Assembly (NCBI GenBank): GCA_944392605.1
Contig: CALXXE010000014.1
Location: 1-53,621, forward strand
Origin: an uncultured Clostridia bacterium
GTDB taxonomy: Bacteria; Bacillota; Clostridia; TANB77; CAG-508
DNA length: 53,621 bases
Direction: 5' to 3'
Shown: piece by piece, positions 48,300 through 53,621 of the stretch
How the letters are laid out: the number at the start of each line of letters is the position of its first letter
Position numbering within the stretch: position 1 is the stretch's first letter
Notes under the pieces: model-generated
The model's input: only the letters and a program-made list of their open reading frames with translations
Told to the model about the DNA's origin: nothing
Database searches by the model: none
Program-made: the position numbers and the translations under genes

Positions 48300-49190
48300 T
48301 TATTTCTTTTCATTATATTTTACAAGTTGAATTGCACTTTCTAACGTTTTTGTGCAACAAAGATTTCCATGCATATCAACATATATTAAATCATTTATAT
48401 TTGTTAAAATTCTTGCAGTATTTATATCTTTAGCTTGAACTAGTTCTTTTTTAAACTTATAAGTATCACTTATTGTTCTGATATCATAACCTTCTCTTCT
48501 TGATTTAAATATTATGTATTTTAATTTATCATTGTTAGAAAGTTTTATTGCTTTTCTATAGGGCATTTCTTTATCTAACACTAAATAGCAGTCTTTGCAA
48601 TTTTTTATTTTATCTAAAATAATATCTACTGCTTCTACTTCAGCTATTGCATGTTTTAAATAAATTTCCCAAAATTCATCTGCTAATTTCAAAGCACGAA
48701 TAAAAGCTTCATCTTCAGATATATTTTCATCCCACTCAGGATTACACAACTTTATAAAATCTGGTGAAATTTTATTTTCCAAATATTCTGTTTGCATATT
48801 GTCCGTTGCATCAATATATTGTATTAATTCTTTATCCATATATTCAAAAGTTTTATCTATATTCTTTACTTTTAATTTTTCTAAATATTTCTTACCAAAT
48901 TTTTGCCATAGTAAACCTATAGAAGAATAAAAAATTCCATTTTCTCTTTGACCATTTCTATTTTTTTGATGATGATCAAATTCTCCAAAACCTATATCAT
49001 AAACTATTTTATTTTCCAAATTCTTATTTTCTGTAGAAGAAATTCTTAATAAAATAATTTTTTCAAGAAGTTTGCTTAAAAACACCGTTGATATAACATC
49101 GTCAACATGAAATTTACCTGAATGTGTTATGCAATTAGCTTCATCAATTTGGTTGGTTAATTGAATATTTTTATATTTTTTAAAACTCAT
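48300..49190 (-). CDS. MYG1/UPF0160-family DHH-like hydrolase
   Basis: 296 residues with THSGKFHVDDVIST at the N-terminus and YDIGFGEFDHHQK (the DHH-like metal motif), followed by YIDATDN and FIRALKLADEFW. The family has the DHH phosphoesterase fold; eukaryotic MYG1 is a 3'-5' RNA exonuclease. The bacterial role is not established. ATG follows GGAGG-like AGGAAA. It is the first gene of a pair with the phosphatase. Confidence 0.88.
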   Translation of the reverse strand: MSFKKYKNIQLTNQIDEANCITHSGKFHVDDVISTVFLSKLLEKIILLRISSTENKNLENKIVYDIGFGEFDHHQKNRNGQRENGIFYSSIGLLWQKFGKKYLEKLKVKNIDKTFEYMDKELIQYIDATDNMQTEYLENKISPDFIKLCNPEWDENISEDEAFIRALKLADEFWEIYLKHAIAEVEAVDIILDKIKNCKDCYLVLDKEMPYRKAIKLSNNDKLKYIIFKSRREGYDIRTISDTYKFKKELVQAKDINTARILTNINDLIYVDMHGNLCCTKTLESAIQLVKYNEKK

Positions 49191-49245
49191 ATTTTTCCTC
49201 CATATTAATTATACAATTCTCCTTGTTGACATTGAGTTTTGTTGC

Positions 49246-50166
49246 TTAAGATTTTTTATAATATTTTCCTTGCCATAAATTTTGTTCTTTTAATAATTTT
49301 TCAAATCCATTTAATACCCATTTTTTATGTATATTCCACTCAGGAGCAACTAATAAATCTTTTGGAGCATCACCAGAAATTCTATGAACTATAATATCAG
49401 GTCTTAAATGTGATACAACATAAGCTAAATTGTCTAAGTAATATTCTAAAGTTATAGGGGTATATTTATTGTTATAATACATATTTGCTAAAACAGTATT
49501 TTTTACAACATAGGTAGAATGTATTTTAATTCCTTGAACATCATGATTATTTATAAATTCTACTGTGTTTTTTATATCATCAAAAGTTTCAGTTGGAAGA
49601 CCAATCATCATATGAACTATCACTTCAATGTTATTTTTTCGTAAAATGTTTACGGCATTTGTAAATTGAGAGCTAGAATAACATCTATTAATTAATTTTC
49701 CAATTTTATCATTTGAAGTTTGTAATCCAAGTTCAACAGAGACATTATATGTATCAGAATATGAAGCAAGTAAATTTACAATTTCTTCTGTTATACAATC
49801 AGGTCTTGTTGCAACAGATAATCCAATAATTCTATCATCAACTAAAGCAGAATCATATTTGGATTTTAAATTCTGAATAGAATCATATGTGTTTGTAAAG
49901 TTTTGAAAATATGCAATAAATTTGTTGGCACGTTTTCCTTTGTAACTATTTAAAAAATTTTGCACTTGTTTAGTTATATCAAAATTAGAAAATCTTATTA
50001 ATTCACCGGAACCTTTTTCACTACAGAAAATGCAACCAGCATGGCTTAAAGTTCCATCACGATTAGGACATGTAAATCCTGCATCAATACAAATTTTTAA
50101 TGTCCTCTCACCAAATTTATTCTTATAATATGTATTTAAATGATTATATCTTTCTTTGTCTTTCAT
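49246..50166 (-). CDS. TIGR01212 family radical SAM protein (YtqA-like)
   Basis: 306 residues. Cysteines in ICIDAGFTCPNRDG and GCIFCSEKGSGE, followed by YFQNFTNTYD, GLSVATRPDCI and NVSVELGLQTS, are diagnostic of this radical SAM subfamily. The CxxC-type spacing is family-typical. Substrate unknown, suspected tRNA or cofactor modification. ATG directly after a short spacer; separate from the MYG1-like gene by 55 bases. Confidence 0.93.
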   Translation of the reverse strand: MKDKERYNHLNTYYKNKFGERTLKICIDAGFTCPNRDGTLSHAGCIFCSEKGSGELIRFSNFDITKQVQNFLNSYKGKRANKFIAYFQNFTNTYDSIQNLKSKYDSALVDDRIIGLSVATRPDCITEEIVNLLASYSDTYNVSVELGLQTSNDKIGKLINRCYSSSQFTNAVNILRKNNIEVIVHMMIGLPTETFDDIKNTVEFINNHDVQGIKIHSTYVVKNTVLANMYYNNKYTPITLEYYLDNLAYVVSHLRPDIIVHRISGDAPKDLLVAPEWNIHKKWVLNGFEKLLKEQNLWQGKYYKKS

Positions 50167-50444
50167 AATATAGCTATTATAACATATATTATATGGATTT
50201 GTTAAGTATAATACTACATACTTGATGATATAATTAAAAAAGAATGTGAAGATAAATAAAAGATTAAAAAAACGAAACAGTTTAATATTTTGTACTATTA
50301 TATTTTAAATAAAAATAGAACTAGATTTACTTATTTAGAAGAAATCTAGTTCAATAAACAAAAAATAAACATATAAATATATGATTTATTCTAAAAGCAT
50401 TTTAGCAAAAAAAATCCTAGAAGTCAACAAAAATAATAAATAAT
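50167..50444. other. Gene-free stretch with a minus-strand terminator
   Basis: About 280 AT-rich bases between two minus-strand genes. The only structured element is an 11-bp inverted repeat GAACTAGATTT/AAATCTAGTTC (50318-50352), followed on the minus strand by TATTTTTATTT, terminating the upstream oxidoreductase gene. No other feature seen. Confidence 0.6.
50318..50352 (-). terminator. Terminator of the FAD-Rieske oxidoreductase gene
   Basis: Perfect 11-bp stem with a 13-base loop and a T-rich tail on the minus strand. Confidence 0.75.
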
Positions 50445-51953
50445 TTACAAATCATAAGTATCTAAATTTTTAAAAGCGGGGTCATATAAATTTGTACCAT
50501 CAAAATTAAATCTAGAACCATGGCAAGGACAGTCCCAAGTTTTATCAATATCATTCCAAGAAAGAAGACAGCCAAGATGAGTACAGATAGGTTTTACAGC
50601 GTAAATCTTACCATTATCATCTTTATATATTCCTACCTTTTCACCATTAACTTCAATAATACTACCAGAATTATTTTCTATTTCATCAAAAGACATATTA
50701 GGTCTTTTTAATTTATCAAGTAAAAGAGAGTTAGTAGATTGCACAAGTATGTTTTTAAATTCATCATGATTTTTTATAGGTTTTAAACGAGTAGACTTAA
50801 ATAGATACTCATATTTATTATAATTGCCACAAATTTTATCTACAATAATATTGGCAGCTACATTAGATAAAGTCATCCCCCATTTTTTAAATCCTGTTCC
50901 AACAAACATGTTTGGCATACTAGAAGAAAAAGAGCCAATATAAGGTAACTTATCTAAGGAAATACAATCTCTAGTATTCCATCTAAATAAAATATTTGAG
51001 TCAGGATAATATTTTTTTGCAATATCTTCTAGTTTTCCATAAGTATCTTTATAAGAACTAGGGTGACCTGTCTTATGGTCCATTCCTCCTATTAAAAGTA
51101 TTTCTTTATTGTTATATAAAGCAGTTCTAAAAGAAAGAGTAGGAACACCTGCTGATATATGCATACCTTTAAATAAAGTCTTTTTAGTATCTACAGCAAT
51201 TAAATAAGAAGTTGACTGATACATTTTAGTAAAATAAAAACCGGGAAAACTAATAAAAGGATAGTGAGTAGCGATAATAACATATTTTGACTTTATTTCA
51301 TGACCATTTACATATGTTATATAATCACTATTTTCCATCTTAATATCTATGGCAGTAGAGTTTGTATAGATTTTACCGTTTCTTGCTATAATACATTTAC
51401 ATAGACCTGCTAAATATTTTACAGGATGAAACTCTGCTTGGTTTTTAAAACAAAGAGCTCCTACAACATTAAAAGGAAGCCCTGTTTTGGTTACAAGTTC
51501 ACAATTATATCCTAGATTTGATACAGCGTTATATTCATTTTTTATAAGAGAAAGTTCGGATTTTTTAGTTGTAAATACATAAGAATTTTGATACTTAAAA
51601 TCACAATTAATATTTTCTTCATCAATAATGTTTTTAATATTTTGAATTGCTTCTTCATTTACATCTAAATAGTCTTTAGCAAATTTTTGACCATAAGAAT
51701 TAGTTAAATAATCATAAAATAAACCATGCTGACTAGTAATTTTTCCAGTAGTATGACCAGTTGCTTTGGAAGTTATATCTGATTTTTCTAAAACAGTTAC
51801 ATTAAATCCTAATTTAGTTAGATGGTAGGCACATGTAAGACCAAATATGCCAGCGCCAATTATACAAATATCAGTAGAGAAGTCTTGCTTTAGAGTAGTA
51901 TTTAAATCAATATTTTTAAAAATGTCATTATCAGATAGCCATAAAGAATTCAT
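50445..51953 (-). CDS. FAD-dependent oxidoreductase with C-terminal Rieske [2Fe-2S] domain
   Basis: 502 residues. The DAO-type FAD domain starts with the dinucleotide motif DICIIGAGIFGLTCAYHL; residues 410-500 form a Rieske domain with CTHLGC and CPCHGSRF (two Cys and two His ligands). Proteins of this layout occur in Clostridia and Bacillus; the substrate is unknown, possibly an amine or amino acid, with electrons passing via the Fe-S cluster. The frame is open to 51983, but GAGGTGA followed by ATG 51953 is the preferred start. Confidence 0.93.
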   Translation of the reverse strand: MNSLWLSDNDIFKNIDLNTTLKQDFSTDICIIGAGIFGLTCAYHLTKLGFNVTVLEKSDITSKATGHTTGKITSQHGLFYDYLTNSYGQKFAKDYLDVNEEAIQNIKNIIDEENINCDFKYQNSYVFTTKKSELSLIKNEYNAVSNLGYNCELVTKTGLPFNVVGALCFKNQAEFHPVKYLAGLCKCIIARNGKIYTNSTAIDIKMENSDYITYVNGHEIKSKYVIIATHYPFISFPGFYFTKMYQSTSYLIAVDTKKTLFKGMHISAGVPTLSFRTALYNNKEILLIGGMDHKTGHPSSYKDTYGKLEDIAKKYYPDSNILFRWNTRDCISLDKLPYIGSFSSSMPNMFVGTGFKKWGMTLSNVAANIIVDKICGNYNKYEYLFKSTRLKPIKNHDEFKNILVQSTNSLLLDKLKRPNMSFDEIENNSGSIIEVNGEKVGIYKDDNGKIYAVKPICTHLGCLLSWNDIDKTWDCPCHGSRFNFDGTNLYDPAFKNLDTYDL

Positions 51954-52077
51954 AAAATTCACCTCTAAAACTAGTATAACCAACTTTTTCGAATAAATAA
52001 TAAAAATTCTGGAAAAATATTAATTATAGTGATATACTAATGAAGAAAATAAATAATAGAAATAAGGAGGCAAAAAT

Positions 52078-53481
52078 ATGAGTGAAGAATTAAAGAAGAA
52101 ACTATTTAGAAATCAAAGTACAGGATGGGAAGAAGTAAGTGAAGAGGAAAAAACAGTAATAGAAGAAGTATCAAAAAGCTATATGGATTTCTTAAATAAA
52201 GCAAAAACAGAAAGAGAATTTATAAAAAGAGCAAAAGAATTAGCAGACGCTAATGGTTATAAAGATATAATGACATTTGATACATTAAAACCAGGTGATA
52301 AGGTTTATTTTATAAATAGAAAAAAGAGCATGTACCTTGCAATAATAGGAGAAAATACAGTTGAAGATGGACTACATATTATAGGTTCACATGTAGATTC
52401 TCCAAGATTAGATTTAAAACCAAATCCTTTATATGAGGATGGAGGATTAGCTTATTTTAAAACACATTACTATGGGGGAATAAAAAAATATCAATGGACT
52501 ACAATACCACTTAGTATGCATGGTGTAATTGTAAAAACAAATGGTGAAGTGGTAGAAATTGACATTGGAGAAAATGAAGATGATCCAATATTTACAATTA
52601 CAGACTTATTACCACACTTAGCACAAGATCAAATGGAGAAAAAGTTAAAGAACGGAATAGATGGTGAAGATTTAAGCCTTCTAATAGGAAGTATTCCATT
52701 TAAAGATGGAGATAAGAAAGTTCCAGAGGGGGTAAAACTTAATATACTAAACATATTAAATCAAAAATATGGAGTAACAGAAGAGGATTTAACAAGTGCA
52801 GAAATAGAATTAGTGCCAGCATTTAGAGCAAGAACATTAGGATTAGATGGAAGTATGGTTGCAGCATATGGCCAAGATGATAAAGTATGTGCATATACTT
52901 CACTTCATGCTATGATGGAACTTCAAAATGTAAAAAATACAGCAGTATGTATTTTATCAGATAAAGAGGAAATAGGAAGTATGGGTAACACAGGTATGGA
53001 ATCTCATATGTTTGATTTCTTCATATCAGAAATATTAAACAAATTAGGAGTAAATAAACCAAACCTATTAGAAAAAGTATTCTGTTTTTCTAAAATGTTA
53101 TCATCAGATGTTGATGCTGGTTTTGATCCATTATATGCATCAGTATCAGACAAAACAAATGCAGGATATATAGGAAGAGGTATTAGCCTAAACAAATATA
53201 CAGGTTCTAGAGGAAAATCAGGAGCTTCTGATGCAAATGCCGAATATGTTGCTTGGGTAAGAAATGTATTAGAGAAACATAATATTAGATATCAAGTCGC
53301 AGAATTAGGAAAAGTTGATGTAGGGGGAGGCGGAACTATAGCCTATATTATAGCTAATAAAGGTGCAGATGTAATTGACTGTGGTGTTCCAGTTCTTTCA
53401 ATGCATGCTCCATATGAAGTAACAAGTAAGTTTGATGTTTATTCAGCATATAAAACTTATAAAGCTTTTTGGCAAGAATAA
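52078..53481 (+). CDS. M18-family zinc aminopeptidase
   Basis: 467 residues, full length. Metal and catalytic motifs of the M18 (aspartyl aminopeptidase/LAP4) family: HIIGSHVDSPRLD, LSDKEEIGSMGNTG and VSDKTNAGYIG, with SMHAPYEV near the C-terminus supplying the last His. Cytosolic peptide turnover. ATG follows AATAAGGAGG. Confidence 0.95.
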   Translation: MSEELKKKLFRNQSTGWEEVSEEEKTVIEEVSKSYMDFLNKAKTEREFIKRAKELADANGYKDIMTFDTLKPGDKVYFINRKKSMYLAIIGENTVEDGLHIIGSHVDSPRLDLKPNPLYEDGGLAYFKTHYYGGIKKYQWTTIPLSMHGVIVKTNGEVVEIDIGENEDDPIFTITDLLPHLAQDQMEKKLKNGIDGEDLSLLIGSIPFKDGDKKVPEGVKLNILNILNQKYGVTEEDLTSAEIELVPAFRARTLGLDGSMVAAYGQDDKVCAYTSLHAMMELQNVKNTAVCILSDKEEIGSMGNTGMESHMFDFFISEILNKLGVNKPNLLEKVFCFSKMLSSDVDAGFDPLYASVSDKTNAGYIGRGISLNKYTGSRGKSGASDANAEYVAWVRNVLEKHNIRYQVAELGKVDVGGGGTIAYIIANKGADVIDCGVPVLSMHAPYEVTSKFDVYSAYKTYKAFWQE

Positions 53482-53509
53482 TAAAAAAATAAAGTTAAAA
53501 ACAATAAAG

Positions 53510-53535
53510 TACCGCATGGATATAACCATGCGGTA
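53510..53535 (+). terminator. Hairpin after the aminopeptidase gene
   Basis: Perfect ten-bp stem TACCGCATGG/CCATGCGGTA, six-base loop, but followed by TTAAAA rather than a T-run. Confidence 0.5.
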
Positions 53536-53558
53536 TTAAAATGAGGTTCTATAATAAA

Positions 53559-53594
53559 TGTTGGGGTGGGTAAAATCACTTCAACATTTTTTTG
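53559..53594 (+). terminator. Terminator near the right edge
   Basis: Stem TGTTGGGGTG with CACTTCAACA (two G-T pairs in RNA) followed by seven T residues; a better terminator than the hairpin just upstream. Confidence 0.65.
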
Positions 53595-53621
53595 TAAAAA
53601 ATAGTGCACTTATCTAAAATA

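Noticed and set aside
1-53621. CRISPR arrays or prophage structural genes
   Set aside because: No regularly spaced direct repeats and no capsid, tail, portal or terminase-like proteins were seen.

Overview
The window reads as a chromosomal segment of a very AT-rich Clostridia-type Firmicute (Bacillota), probably an uncultured gut lineage. The reasons are strong Shine-Dalgarno sites, frequent TTG starts, tRNA genes with encoded CCA, consensus TTGACA-17-TATAAT promoters, a T-box leader on aspS, an ECF sigma/ZAS anti-sigma pair, and a pilin-like protein with a KGITLIALVITI N-terminus. This taxonomic guess is an inference from style; there is no rRNA or other marker here.

Left part (1-7 kb): the upstream end of a conjugative type IV secretion operon on the minus strand (PrgI-, VirB6-, VirB2- and VirD4-like proteins plus an extra 47-residue membrane peptide). 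None of its five starts is ATG, and two look like AUU. A divergent DUF1858 redox gene, a tRNA-Lys/Glu/Thr operon and a run of small unknown membrane proteins follow, one of them broken by two homopolymer frameshifts. Middle-left (7-19 kb): SDR reductase, a starch-binding-like protein, a VanW/G5 wall protein, two GNAT-type genes (one membrane tethered), tRNA-Lys(CTT) behind a tRNA-derived relic, a CorA channel, a CapA phosphoesterase, a REP-like GGGGACAGG element and an ABC-F/GNAT pair.

Middle (19-39 kb): a surface-glycan operon (GT2/GT-D fusion, pyruvyl transferase, PP2C-like protein), a prepilin-like LamG protein with a similar promoter, tex, an ECF sigma/anti-sigma pair with two matching candidate autoregulatory promoters, a response regulator with HD-GYP output, a 7TM-PAS histidine kinase, and a 7.4-kb NRPS with the layout C-A-T-C-A-T-R. 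The NRPS stop and the kinase start are only 14 nt apart, so synthesis of a predicted N-acyl dipeptide aldehyde (or derived pyrazinone) appears genetically coupled to a sensor kinase. This is the most interesting system in the window.

Right part (39-53.6 kb): HtrA protease, a small GC-richer foreign gene behind its own promoter and palindrome, an M23 peptidase, guanine deaminase, aspS with an Asp-specifier T-box, tRNA-Arg and tRNA-Pro, a lone IS605-type TnpB, a Fic-ASCH gene pair, a tyrosine phosphatase/MYG1 pair, a TIGR01212 radical SAM protein, a FAD oxidoreductase fused to a Rieske domain, and an M18 aminopeptidase.
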